A stretch of 64,000 nt of DNA from Maricaulis sp034670125 (GCF_034670125.1 NZ_JAXMOC010000005.1:124001-188000); one strand, 5' to 3'. Numbered from the stretch's first letter, positions 47,882 to 56,363 are shown. The notes: generated from the letters alone by a model not told the origin. Made by a program: numbers and translations.

Positions 47882-49060
47882 ATGACCGACACTTTCCTCA
47901 CCATTGCCTACGCCATCGCAGCCGGATCGATCGGCTTTGCACTCGCCATGGCGCTGGCCAATCGTGGTCAGCGGGGCGACCGGTCCTTGTATTTTTGTCT
48001 GGCGCTTATCGCGCTGCTGGCACATGTGCTCGGCCAGCTGGTCATTGTCTCGGGCGCCTACCGCTATGCGCCGCATCTGGTCGGGGCTGACCTGGCGGTC
48101 AAGATGGTGCTGGGGCCGGCCGTCTACTTCTTCGCCCGCGCCCTGATGTCGACGGAAAAGCCGCGTTTTGGCGGCTTGGACTGGTTGGTGCTGCTCGGCC
48201 CGGTGCTGGTCCTTGTCGCGACATTGCCCTTTGCCAGCCTGAGCGCCGAACAGAAGCTCGCCCTGGCCGACCCGGCGACCCGCAATCCGGATCATTTCCG
48301 GATCGCGCTCTTTACCTGCACGGCGACACTGGTCGTCTTCCTGACCTTTACCGGCGCCTATCTTGTTGCCGCTTTGAGGCTGCAGGCGCGGCACAGGCGG
48401 CAGATGATGGAGGAGTACTCCAACGTCGAACGCAAGACGCTGGACTGGCTGCGCACCGTGCTTTTGGTGTTCGCGGGCGCCTGGACGTTTTTTGCCATCA
48501 AGCAGGTGCTCTGGATCACCGGCACGTCGCTACCCGCCTTCAATGTCGTCCTGGCATTCACGGAGACCCTGGCAATCGCGGCCTTTGCCTATTTCGGTGT
48601 GCACCAGCCCGAGCTGCCCTCCGAGCGGAAGACCAAGGACAGGGCGAGCACAGCCGACGCGTCAGCCAGACGCCCGATCCTGACCGAGCAGCGCATGAGC
48701 CGGACCGCCGCCAAGCTGGTCGGCGCGCTGGAGGCCGACAGGCTTTACGCCGACAGCGAGCTGTCGCTGCGCAAGCTGTCCGACATCACCGGCGTCACCA
48801 AGAACCATATCTCCGAGACGCTGTCCCAGCATCTTGGCGTCAATTTCTTTGACTTTGTGAACAGTCATCGCGCCGACGAGGCCAAGCGGCTCTTGAGCGA
48901 GACCGAGCTCAATACGCTGGAAGTCGCCCTCGAGGTCGGGTTCAACTCCCGTTCGACCTTCAACGCGGCGTTCAAGAAACATGTCGGCGCACCGCCGAGC
49001 CAGTATCGGGCCGAGGTGCGCAGCGCCGGGCCGCCGGACATGGAAAACGCCCTCCACTGA
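47882..49060 (+). CDS. Membrane-anchored AraC-family transcriptional regulator
   Basis: ATG 47882 gives a 392-residue protein with about seven hydrophobic helices in the first 240 residues (FLTIAYAIAAGSIGFALAMA, LYFCLALIALLAHVLGQLVI, VLLGPVLVLVATLPFASL and others), a polar linker, and a C-terminal AraC/XylS DNA-binding domain (LSLRKLSDITGVTKNHISET, then NTLEVALEVGFNSRSTFNAAFKKHVGAPPSQYRAE). Such proteins sense an envelope or outside signal. The next gene, 120 bp downstream and same strand, encodes a DUF4386 membrane protein and is an obvious target. Confidence 0.92.
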   Translation: MTDTFLTIAYAIAAGSIGFALAMALANRGQRGDRSLYFCLALIALLAHVLGQLVIVSGAYRYAPHLVGADLAVKMVLGPAVYFFARALMSTEKPRFGGLDWLVLLGPVLVLVATLPFASLSAEQKLALADPATRNPDHFRIALFTCTATLVVFLTFTGAYLVAALRLQARHRRQMMEEYSNVERKTLDWLRTVLLVFAGAWTFFAIKQVLWITGTSLPAFNVVLAFTETLAIAAFAYFGVHQPELPSERKTKDRASTADASARRPILTEQRMSRTAAKLVGALEADRLYADSELSLRKLSDITGVTKNHISETLSQHLGVNFFDFVNSHRADEAKRLLSETELNTLEVALEVGFNSRSTFNAAFKKHVGAPPSQYRAEVRSAGPPDMENALH

Positions 49061-49180
49061 CACGCGTCGATGTCCGAATGGCCCCATTCGGACGACAGGC
49101 AGGCCGATATTCCGCATGACCGGGGGGCCGGTGACCGCACCGGCTTGGTTCACTGCTTGGTCGACGGGAGCGCTTACGCC

Positions 49181-49918
49181 ATGTCCGCAATACACTATTC
49201 CGATCAGTCCGCCCGCCGCATGGCCCGGCTGGCCGGCCTGTCCTACGTCATCTATTCCGCCACCGGGATCTACATCACTTTCGGACCGATACCGGGCCTT
49301 GGTGCGCTGGCGGGTGGGGAGGCGGCGTCGCAGTCGCTGGAATTTCTCTTTCGCACGGGGCTTCTGGCCGAGGCGGTGATGTATACCTTCGTCGTCATAT
49401 CGGCAGCTGCCATGTATGCGGTGCTGAGGCCGGTGAGCCAGGGCGGCGCCTTGGTCGGTGCCTTCTGCCGGCTGATCGAAAGCGCCATGGGGGCGACCTT
49501 CATCATCTTCAAATATGCCGCCTTCGCCGCCATCGTGAACCCCGATCTGAGTCCCGGCTTTTCGGGTGAGGAACGCTCCGCCCTGGTGACGCTCCTGCGC
49601 GATGTCTACGGGTCGGCGATCTATTTCCTGCTGATCCCGATGGCCGTGGGCGGCGTTGTTTTCTTCGCCCTGTTCTTCCGCTCGCGCTTCCTCCCGCGTT
49701 GGCTCGCGGTCTGGGGCATGATCACCTATCTGGTCGTCGGGACCGTGGCCGCGACCATCATCTTGTTCCCGTCGGTGCAATCGCACGTCATGCTATTCTT
49801 CATGCCGGGTGCCCTGTTTGAATGGGTTGTGGCGTTGTGGTTGCTCTTTGCGGGGATCAACACGAAGCGCCGGACCGGCCAGTCTCCGCTGGCCGTCCGC
49901 GGTGCCGCGGCCCCCTGA
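49181..49918 (+). CDS. DUF4386-family membrane protein
   Basis: ATG 49181 with GGGAGCG upstream gives a 245-residue protein with six hydrophobic helices; the first (RLAGLSYVIYSATGIYITFG) follows a short polar N-terminus with SARRMARLAGL, the usual DUF4386 start. Later helices include VMYTFVVISAAAMYAVL, AIYFLLIPMAVGGVVFFALFF and MITYLVVGTVAATIIL. Function unknown. Linkage with membrane-bound AraC or other regulators is recurrent for this family. Confidence 0.85.
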   Translation: MSAIHYSDQSARRMARLAGLSYVIYSATGIYITFGPIPGLGALAGGEAASQSLEFLFRTGLLAEAVMYTFVVISAAAMYAVLRPVSQGGALVGAFCRLIESAMGATFIIFKYAAFAAIVNPDLSPGFSGEERSALVTLLRDVYGSAIYFLLIPMAVGGVVFFALFFRSRFLPRWLAVWGMITYLVVGTVAATIILFPSVQSHVMLFFMPGALFEWVVALWLLFAGINTKRRTGQSPLAVRGAAAP

Positions 49919-49928
49919 CGGGCGTCGA

Positions 49929-49960
49929 ACACAGGGTGTGATGGCCGTCACACCCTGTGT
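49929..49960. terminator. Inverted repeat after the DUF4386 gene
   Basis: ACACAGGGTGTGA and TCACACCCTGTGT, 13-bp perfect arms with a TGGCCG loop, 10 bp after the stop. No T-run follows, so it could be a rho-dependent end, a stabilising 3-prime structure or an operator for the small gene downstream. Confidence 0.5.
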
Positions 49961-50053
49961 AACTCGTTGTCATTTCTAACAACTTAGAGGTTGGGTGAAT
50001 CGCATTTACCATTAGGGTCTGTCTCTCGGGACCATGCGATGAGGGGCGGGACG

Positions 50054-50161
50054 ATGAGGACGCGATCAGGTGGCGGGTGGATCAGTGTGGTGGTGATAGC
50101 AGGCGTGGCCATTGGTTTCGCGATCGCCTGGATCCAGGGCGGCTCGCCCTACAATTTCTGA
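50054..50161 (+). CDS. Small single-helix membrane protein (35 residues)
   Basis: ATG 50054, with a GAGGGGCGGG ribosome-site region just upstream, opens MRTRSGGGWISVVVIAGVAI, then GFAIAWIQGGSPYNF and TGA. A basic N-terminus precedes about 18 hydrophobic residues, as in a membrane-inserted peptide with N-in orientation. Codon use is like that of core genes. No homologue known to me; similar tiny proteins in relatives would confirm it. Confidence 0.55.
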   Translation: MRTRSGGGWISVVVIAGVAIGFAIAWIQGGSPYNF

Positions 50162-50326
50162 CCCTTTCGGTCAGGCCCACGGGCGCAGCCCAAAATCCCG
50201 CTTGCGCTTTTTCAAAATTCGCCACTATGGGAGTTGGAGCGTCGCACTCTGCGGCCGGTCGCCCACAAGCGGACCGCCGCTGACCCTTCGCCAGCCGTCG
50301 ACGCGGCCGGCCGGAGTGACCCATCC

Positions 50327-50734
50327 ATGCTTCTCGTGGACACCTATCTGGCTCCCAGCCCCCTGGAAGGGCTGGGCGTCTTTGCGTCTGAATTCATTCC
50401 GGCCGGGACCCTGGTCTGGGTGCTCGACCCGGCAGTCGACCTGATCCTGACCGAGGCCCAGCTGGCCGAGCGGCCGCAGATCTATCGTCAATACATGCAG
50501 CGCTATGCCTATTTCGATCGCGGGCTGAACGGCTATCTGCTCGATGGCGACCATGCCCGGTTTCTCAATCATTGTGCCGAGCCGAATATCGATTTCCGTG
50601 CCGACGGCAATGGCGAGGCCCGTCGCGATATCCATTTCGGTGAGGAAATCCTGTGTGACTACAGCCAGTTCATGGAGGATGTCGTGCTCCTGCCGAGCTC
50701 GGCCCGGCCCGGCTTGGTCGCGGCGCCGGCCTGA
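50327..50734 (+). CDS. SET-domain protein (lysine methyltransferase-like)
   Basis: ATG 50327 with GGAG upstream gives a compact 135-residue SET domain: the N-terminal SPLEGLGVFASEFIPAGTLVW, the SAM-site motif HARFLNHCAEPNIDF (RFxNHxxxPN, residues about 77-90), and the closing GEEILCDYSQF with the catalytic tyrosine. Bacterial SET proteins methylate lysines on proteins or have lost activity. The pre-SET and post-SET zinc domains are missing. A possible methyl target is not evident. It precedes a deacetylase gene by 66 bp on the same strand. Confidence 0.92.
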   Translation: MLLVDTYLAPSPLEGLGVFASEFIPAGTLVWVLDPAVDLILTEAQLAERPQIYRQYMQRYAYFDRGLNGYLLDGDHARFLNHCAEPNIDFRADGNGEARRDIHFGEEILCDYSQFMEDVVLLPSSARPGLVAAPA

Positions 50735-50800
50735 GAATTCCCGGTCGGAACGCACGGCCGGGGCTGGAAAGCGCGCCGCGTTGGCCGCAAGGTGGGTGGC

Positions 50801-51736
50801 ATGAAAACCACGATCTTCGACAGTCCCGCAAGCCGCCTCCACGCCGTCCCGCCCGGCCATCCCGAGCATGTCGGGCGATATGAGGCGGTCCGCGAGGCCT
50901 TGCTGGCCCTGCCGGGCTGCGACTGGAGGGAGGCGCCGACCGGGGCAATGACCGATGTGGCGCGCTTTCACAGCGCCGCCCATGCCGACCGTGTCCTGAC
51001 TGCCTGCGCGCAGGCTCCGGCCGGCGAGTGGCAGGCACTGGACCCGGACACTCTGGTCTGCGATCGCTCGGTGGCGGCCGCGCTGGGCGCCGTCGGTGGT
51101 GCGGTCGCGGCAGTGGACCAGGTGATCGCGGATGAGGCCGGAGGCGCGGCCTTCGTGCTGGCCCGTCCGCCGGGTCATCACGCCGAGCCGGACCGTCCGA
51201 TGGGGTTTTGCCTGTTCAACACCATCGCCATTGCGGCGGCCCATGCCCTGGACGTGCACGACCTGACCTCGGTCGCCATCGTCGATATCGACGTCCATCA
51301 CGGCAATGGCACGCAATGCCTGGCTGAGCGGGAGGCACGGGTGTTTTTCGCGTCCCTGCACCAGGCGCCGCTCTATCCGGGCACGGGCGGGAAGGGTGAG
51401 ACCGGCCTCAACGGCAATGTCCTCAACTGCCCGATGCCCGATGGCGTGACCGGTCCGCAATGGCGACAACGGTTCGGGGACCGGGTACTGCCGGCCCTGC
51501 GTCGGGCGCGACCGCAACTGGTCCTGGTCTCGGCCGGATTTGATGCGCATGCGGATGATCCGGTCGGTGGCTGGGGCCTGCGCAGCAATGACTATGCCTG
51601 GGCCGCCGGGCAGCTGGCTGGGATTGCCCGAGAATTTGCCGGTTCCCGGCTTGTTTCCGTGCTGGAGGGTGGCTACGACTGTCCGGCCCTGGGGCGGTCG
51701 GCGTCGGCTTATGTCGACGCGCTGTCGCAGGCGTGA
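50801..51736 (+). CDS. Histone-deacetylase-fold enzyme (AcuC/HDAC-like)
   Basis: A zinc hydrolase of 311 residues of the arginase/deacetylase fold. Residues for metal and catalysis are visible: RPPGHHAEPDRPMGFCLFN (the HH pair), AIVDIDVHHGNGTQ (Asp and His), SAGFDAHADDP (Asp) and SVLEGGYD. It resembles class II bacterial HDAC homologues that deacetylate proteins, polyamines or acetoin-pathway enzymes. ATG 50801 follows AAGGTGG; a GTG three codons upstream is possible. Confidence 0.93.
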   Translation: MKTTIFDSPASRLHAVPPGHPEHVGRYEAVREALLALPGCDWREAPTGAMTDVARFHSAAHADRVLTACAQAPAGEWQALDPDTLVCDRSVAAALGAVGGAVAAVDQVIADEAGGAAFVLARPPGHHAEPDRPMGFCLFNTIAIAAAHALDVHDLTSVAIVDIDVHHGNGTQCLAEREARVFFASLHQAPLYPGTGGKGETGLNGNVLNCPMPDGVTGPQWRQRFGDRVLPALRRARPQLVLVSAGFDAHADDPVGGWGLRSNDYAWAAGQLAGIAREFAGSRLVSVLEGGYDCPALGRSASAYVDALSQA

Positions 51737-51821
51737 CATCCGAATTCTGCCAGGCTGCGACGGGGCGTGCCGGCTGCCGAGCTTGCCCCGCGCTGGCCCC
51801 CGCGCGTGACCGTGACATTGC

Positions 51822-52421
51822 ATGACCGAGATTGACACCACGGCTGCCAGGCGGCCCGGCTACATCACCATCGCCCGCCACGGCCAGCCGCTCGCCAATC
51901 GCGAGGCGATGATGGACTGGCGCGGTTATGAGGACTGGTGGGACAATACCTATCAGCCGGCGCCGCTGGTCGCAGGCCAGGTCGCACCGGAGCCGCTGAA
52001 GGACCAGGCGGTCGGTGCCCGTACGATCTTTGCCTCGACCCTGCGCCGGGCGATCGAGACCGCCCAGGCTGTGGCACCGGGGCGCGAGCTGGTGATCGAG
52101 GATGATTTCGTTGAAGCCGAACTGCCGCCACCGCCCTGGCCCGGTCGATTCATGGCCAAGACCTGGGGCGTTTTTGCCCGCTGTACCTGGTGGCTGGGTC
52201 AGTCGCGTGGCCGCGAGAGCCGTGTCGAGGCCGACCAGCGCGCCGCCCGCGCCGTTAACCGACTGATCGAGGCCGCCGAGACCGGCCCGGTCGTGTGCTG
52301 TGCCCATGGCTGGTTCAACCGCATGATGCGGCCGCATCTCAAGGCCTCCGGCTGGGTCTGTGTCCGTGATGGCGGGGACAGTTACTGGTCCTGGCGCCGC
52401 TATGAGTATCGCGGCGACTGA
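51822..52421 (+). CDS. Histidine phosphatase family protein
   Basis: A phosphoglycerate-mutase-like protein of 199 residues. The RHG motif is at residues 19-21 (YITIARHGQPLANR), the ARTIFASTLRRAIETAQ block supplies the second arginine, and a late histidine lies in VVCCAHGWFNRMM. It lacks the usual WxG-type insert of mutases and is more like general phosphatases. Substrate unknown. It lies upstream of xseB with about 100 bp between. Confidence 0.88.
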   Translation: MTEIDTTAARRPGYITIARHGQPLANREAMMDWRGYEDWWDNTYQPAPLVAGQVAPEPLKDQAVGARTIFASTLRRAIETAQAVAPGRELVIEDDFVEAELPPPPWPGRFMAKTWGVFARCTWWLGQSRGRESRVEADQRAARAVNRLIEAAETGPVVCCAHGWFNRMMRPHLKASGWVCVRDGGDSYWSWRRYEYRGD

Positions 52422-52523
52422 CGCGCCGATTGCGGCCCTGCCACGGGCTTCCTATGGTGACCGCGCATTGAGATCATGACCGGGCTGACCGGGATCGTAA
52501 CGAACCGGATACGGAGAGAGAGC

Positions 52524-52778
52524 ATGGCCGCCGAACCGCATGCCGACATCGCGACCCTGAGCTTCGAGGCGGCGCTCGCCGAACTCGAAGGCATCGTGCG
52601 CCAGCTGGAATCCGGCGAGGTTGAACTGGAACGCTCGATCGAGATCTATGAGCGTGGTGCCGCGCTGCGCGCCTATTGTGACAGCAAGCTGAAAAGCGCC
52701 GAGCTGAAGGTCGAGAAGATCGTCCGCGGCGAGGATGGCCAGCCGGCAACCGAACCGGCCGGACTCGACCCGGCATGA
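52524..52778 (+). CDS. xseB: Exodeoxyribonuclease VII small subunit
   Basis: Partner of XseA in degrading single-stranded DNA. ATG 52524 after GGAGAGAG gives MAAEPHADIATLSFEAALAE, then LEGIVRQLESGEVELERSIEIYERGAALRAYCDSKLKSAELKVEKI, the full two-helix XseB signature. 84 residues. The stop overlaps the csaA start (ATGA). In many proteobacteria xseB is followed directly by ispA and dxs; here csaA is in between. Confidence 0.95.
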   Translation: MAAEPHADIATLSFEAALAELEGIVRQLESGEVELERSIEIYERGAALRAYCDSKLKSAELKVEKIVRGEDGQPATEPAGLDPA

Positions 52779-53128
52779 CGGACCTTTCGTCCGGCCTCGC
52801 GTCGATCGAGGACTTCCTCAAGCTCGACATCCGGGTCGGCTCGGTTGTGCGCGCCGAGCCTTTCCCCGAGGCCCGCAAGCCGGCTATCCGCCTGTGGATC
52901 GATTTTGGCGGCGAGCTGGGGACGAAAAAGTCGTCGGCGCAGATCACCACGCACTACACACCCGACGCGCTGATCGGCCGACAGGTGTTGGCTGTGGTGA
53001 ATTTTCCGCCACGCCAGATCGGCCCGATGCGCTCTGAAGTGCTGACTCTCGGCGTTTCTGATGGCATGGGAGAGATCGTGCTGATGGCACCGGACCAGTC
53101 GGTGCCGGACGGCGCTCGTCTGCACTAG
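52775..53128 (+). CDS. csaA: tRNA-binding-domain protein CsaA
   Basis: A 117-residue protein that is a single tRNA-binding OB fold: FLKLDIRVGSVVRAEPFPEARKPAIRLWIDFG, TKKSSAQITTHYTPDALIGRQVLAVVNFPPRQIGPMRSEVLTLGVSD, then VLMAPDQSVPDGARL. CsaA acts as a secretion-related chaperone in Bacillus; in proteobacteria its role is vague. Overlaps xseB by 4 bp, so it is translationally coupled. Confidence 0.95.
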   Translation: MTDLSSGLASIEDFLKLDIRVGSVVRAEPFPEARKPAIRLWIDFGGELGTKKSSAQITTHYTPDALIGRQVLAVVNFPPRQIGPMRSEVLTLGVSDGMGEIVLMAPDQSVPDGARLH

Positions 53129-53188
53129 GCATCGCAGCAGGTCCGCGTCTGCGATGACGCGACGCAAAGGACAGGACAGGCAGGGCAG

Positions 53189-54076
53189 ATGGAGAATTTC
53201 GAACAGCGACTCAACGAGCATGCCGACCGCGTGACGGTTGCGCTGGATGCGTTGCTGCCGCGCGCTGAAGGGCCGGAAGCCCATCTCAATTCGGCCATGC
53301 GTTATGCGGCCCTCGGACCGGGCAAGCGCCTGCGTCCCTTCCTGACCATCGAGGCCGGGCATCTCGTCCATGCCGACGAGCGCGGTGCCCTGCGCGCCGC
53401 CTGCGCGCTGGAATGCGTCCACGCCTATTCACTCATCCATGACGACCTGCCCTGCATGGATGATGACGACATGCGTCGGGGCCGCCCGACCGTCCACAAG
53501 GCCTATGACGAGGCGACCGCGGTCCTCGCCGGAGATGGACTGCAGTCGATCGCCTACGAAATCCTGGCCCATCCCGATACCCATCAGCGCGGCAGCGTCC
53601 GCGCCCGCCTGGTCGAGCGCCTGTCCCGGGCGTCCGGGCCCTATGGCATGGTCGGCGGGCAGATGATCGATATCCGCGCCGAGACCGAACAGTTCGACAT
53701 TTCCGTCGTCACCCGCATGCACCGGATGAAGACCGGGGCACTGATTTCCTACGCCGTGGAGGCTGTCACCATCCTCAAGGATGTTGATGATCCGGTCCGG
53801 CGGGCGCTGGAAGGGTTTGCCCACGATCTCGGCTTGGCCTATCAGATCACCGATGATCTCCTGGATGCCACGGGTGATGAGGATGAGGCGGGCAAGGCGC
53901 TCGGCAAGGATGCCGGTCAAGGAAAAGCCACCTTTGTCACCATTCTGGGCATCGAGGGCGCGCGTGACCGCTCGCGGCACTTGGCCGCACAGGCCAAGGA
54001 ACACCTTGATCCCTTTGGTGCGCGGGCAGATGTTTTGAGAGAGGCCGTCGACTTCATTCTGGCGCGGCGCTCGTGA
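53189..54076 (+). CDS. ispA: Geranyl/farnesyl diphosphate synthase
   Basis: Trans-prenyltransferase of 295 residues making farnesyl diphosphate from IPP and DMAPP. The first aspartate motif is at residues 85-94 (HDDLPCMDDDDMRRGRPTVHK, DDx4D type of bacterial FPP synthases) and the second DDLLDATGDEDEAGKALGKD near residue 223. GPGKRLRPFL near residue 43 binds IPP. Next to dxs, so the pathway's first and middle steps are co-expressed. Confidence 0.95.
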   Translation: MENFEQRLNEHADRVTVALDALLPRAEGPEAHLNSAMRYAALGPGKRLRPFLTIEAGHLVHADERGALRAACALECVHAYSLIHDDLPCMDDDDMRRGRPTVHKAYDEATAVLAGDGLQSIAYEILAHPDTHQRGSVRARLVERLSRASGPYGMVGGQMIDIRAETEQFDISVVTRMHRMKTGALISYAVEAVTILKDVDDPVRRALEGFAHDLGLAYQITDDLLDATGDEDEAGKALGKDAGQGKATFVTILGIEGARDRSRHLAAQAKEHLDPFGARADVLREAVDFILARRS

Positions 54077-54090
54077 AAGGCTGTAGGCCA

Positions 54091-56016
54091 ATGGTACCGA
54101 AAACCCCGATCCTCGACACCGTCAACTCACCGGCAGATCTGAAGAATCTGCCGATCGACCGGCTCAAGACGCTGGCTGACGAAGTGCGGGCCGAGACCAT
54201 CGACGCGGTCTCCGTCACCGGCGGGCATCTGGGCGCCGGTCTGGGCGTGGTCGAGCTGACGACCGCGCTCCACCACGTCTTCGACACGCCGACCGACACG
54301 CTGATCTGGGATGTCGGCCACCAATGTTATCCGCACAAGATCCTGACCGGTCGCCGTGACCGCATCCGCACGCTGCGCCAGCCCGGCGGCCTGTCCGGCT
54401 TCACCAAGCGCTCGGAAAGCGAATACGACCCGTTTGGCGCTGCCCACGCCTCGACCTCGATCTCGGCGGCGCTCGGCTTTGCCGTCGGTCGCGATCTCAA
54501 GGACGAGCAGCGCAATGTGATCGCGGTCATCGGCGATGGCTCGATGTCGGCAGGCATGGCCTATGAGGCGATGAACAATGCCGGCCATATCGGTGGCCGC
54601 CTGATCGTCATCCTCAACGACAATGACATGTCCATCGCCCCGCCGGTCGGCGCGATGAGCCATTATTTCGCCCGCCTGGTCTCCTCGCAGGGCTATCGCT
54701 CCATCCGCAAGCTCGGCAAGGGCGTCGCCAAAGCGCTTCGGGTCGAGGAAGCCGCGCGCCGGGCCGAGGAGTACATGCGCGGCATGGCCATGGGCGGTAC
54801 GCTGTTCGAGGAGATGGGCTTTCGCTATGTCGGCCCGATCGACGGCCATGATCTCGACCAGCTGGTGCCGGTGCTGCGCAATGTGCGCGACGGCGACAAT
54901 GGTCCGGTCCTGATCCATGTCGTGACCCAGAAAGGCAAGGGCTATGCCCCCGCCGAAGCCGCCGACGACAAGTATCACGGCGTCGCCAAGTTCAACGTCA
55001 TCACCGGCGAGCAACAAAAATCCAAGGCGGCCGCGCCGTCCTATACCAAGGTCTTCGCCCAGCAACTGATCCGCGAGGCCGAGGCCGACAGTCGCGTCGT
55101 CGGCGTCACCGCCGCCATGCCGGGCGGCACCGGGCTCGACCTGTTCGGGGAGCGCTTCCCGGACCGGATGTTTGATGTCGGCATCGCCGAACAGCACGCC
55201 GTGACCTTCGCGGCTGGCCTCGCTGCCGATGGCATGAAGCCGTTCGCCGCGATCTATTCAACCTTCCTGCAGCGCGGCTATGACCAGGTCGTCCATGATG
55301 TGGCGATCCAGAAGCTGCCCGTGCGCTTTGCGATAGACCGGGCCGGTCTGGTCGGTGCCGACGGGGCCACCCATGCCGGCAGTTTCGACGTCGGCTATCT
55401 CGGCGCGCTGCCGGGCATGGTTGTGATGGCCGCCGCCGACGAGCTGGAATTGTCGCGCATGGTCAAGACGGCAGCCCTGATCGACGATACCCCGTCGGCC
55501 TTCCGCTACCCGCGCGGCAATGGCACCGGCGTCGAGATGCCCGAGGTGATCGAGCCGCTGGAGATCGGCAAGGGCCGCATCGTGCGCGAAGGCTCGCGCA
55601 TAGCCATCCTGTCGCTGGGCACCCGTCTCGAGGAAAGCCTCAAGGCCGCCGACGCGCTGGCCGCCCAGGGTTTCTCGACCACGGTCGCCGACGCCCGCTT
55701 CGCCAAACCGCTCGATGAAGACCTCATCCTGCGCCTGGCCCGCGAGCATGAGGTCCTGATCACGGTGGAAGAGGGCGCTGTCGGCGGCTTTGGCGCCTTC
55801 GTCCTGCACCTGCTGGCTGACAAGGGCGCGCTGGACCGCGGTCTGCGCGTGCGCACCCTGACCCTGCCGGACATCTTCCAGGATCAGGAAGCCCCCTTCG
55901 ACATGTACGAAACCGCCGGCCTCAACGCCCGCCACATCGCTGCCAAGGCGCTGGAGGCCATGGGCAAGGATGATGCGGCGGCGGAGCGTGTGGCTGCGGC
56001 GCTGATCGCGGGGTAG
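54091..56016 (+). CDS. dxs: 1-deoxy-D-xylulose-5-phosphate synthase
   Basis: Thiamine-diphosphate enzyme for the first step of the MEP isoprenoid pathway. Visible motifs: DVGHQCYPHKILTGRRD, AAHASTSISAALGFAVGRD, the ThDP motif GDGSMSAGMAYEAMNNAGH (GDG..N), FEEMGFRYVGPIDGHD, VTQKGKGYAPAE, and in the second half FPDRMFDVGIAEQHAVTFAAGLA and DRAGLVGADGATHAG. About 641 residues. A GTG at 54073 overlaps the ispA stop and opens the same frame; the ATG at 54091 gives the more usual MVPKTPILD start and is preferred. Confidence 0.96.
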   Translation: MVPKTPILDTVNSPADLKNLPIDRLKTLADEVRAETIDAVSVTGGHLGAGLGVVELTTALHHVFDTPTDTLIWDVGHQCYPHKILTGRRDRIRTLRQPGGLSGFTKRSESEYDPFGAAHASTSISAALGFAVGRDLKDEQRNVIAVIGDGSMSAGMAYEAMNNAGHIGGRLIVILNDNDMSIAPPVGAMSHYFARLVSSQGYRSIRKLGKGVAKALRVEEAARRAEEYMRGMAMGGTLFEEMGFRYVGPIDGHDLDQLVPVLRNVRDGDNGPVLIHVVTQKGKGYAPAEAADDKYHGVAKFNVITGEQQKSKAAAPSYTKVFAQQLIREAEADSRVVGVTAAMPGGTGLDLFGERFPDRMFDVGIAEQHAVTFAAGLAADGMKPFAAIYSTFLQRGYDQVVHDVAIQKLPVRFAIDRAGLVGADGATHAGSFDVGYLGALPGMVVMAAADELELSRMVKTAALIDDTPSAFRYPRGNGTGVEMPEVIEPLEIGKGRIVREGSRIAILSLGTRLEESLKAADALAAQGFSTTVADARFAKPLDEDLILRLAREHEVLITVEEGAVGGFGAFVLHLLADKGALDRGLRVRTLTLPDIFQDQEAPFDMYETAGLNARHIAAKALEAMGKDDAAAERVAAALIAG

Positions 56017-56034
56017 GGACGGGCTGTCCAAGTT

Positions 56035-56152
56035 GTCATCCCGGATGGACGACCCGCGCAGGCGGAGCGCAAGTCCCGGACCTGTTTTTGCAGGCAGTTA
56101 GGTCCGCGTCCTGCGTCCGGACTTCGCCGGACATCCAACGGGGATGACAAGC
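56035..56152. repeat. Palindromic unit with TGTCATCCC / GGGATGACA ends (family E)
   Basis: Left GTTGTCATCCCGGATGGACGACC, right GGACATCCAACGGGGATGACAA, with GTCCCGGACCTG, GCAGGCAG and CGTCCGGACTTCGCCGG between. Related ends to the unit at 22330. It lies between the dxs stop and family B copy B5. Confidence 0.6.
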
Positions 56153-56214
56153 GTTGTGTATCCGTAAAGCAGGACAACACACCTGTCTCTGTTGCCCGTG
56201 CGCTTTGTTTCACA

Positions 56215-56363
56215 GGTCCTCGCCCTTGATGGGCGAGGTGGATCGTCGCGACAGCGGCGAGACGGAGTGGGTGACGGGCGGTCAGTTCCGGAACGCTGCG
56301 CGTTTCACCCGATCCGACCCGAGGCTGCGCCTCGGCCCACCTTCCCTTGTTAGGGGAAGGACC
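56215..56363. repeat. Family B palindromic element, copy B5
   Basis: GGTCCTCGCCCTTGATGGGCGAGG on the left and CCCACCTTCCC..GGGGAAGGACC on the right; same internal words as B2 and B3. Lies between dxs and tlyA, which otherwise are commonly adjacent. Confidence 0.9.

Noticed and set aside
47416..47904. Minus-strand frame covering repeat A4
   Set aside because: Most of its length is palindromic repeat DNA; the only unusual part is an acidic run with no start.
49929..49960. tRNA or small RNA gene at the inverted repeat
   Set aside because: Only one hairpin with a 6-base loop; no cloverleaf and no promoter-terminator unit.
54127..55197. Long minus-strand open frame under dxs
   Set aside because: Antisense of a clear dxs; no ribosome site, no domains, and composition of a shadow frame.
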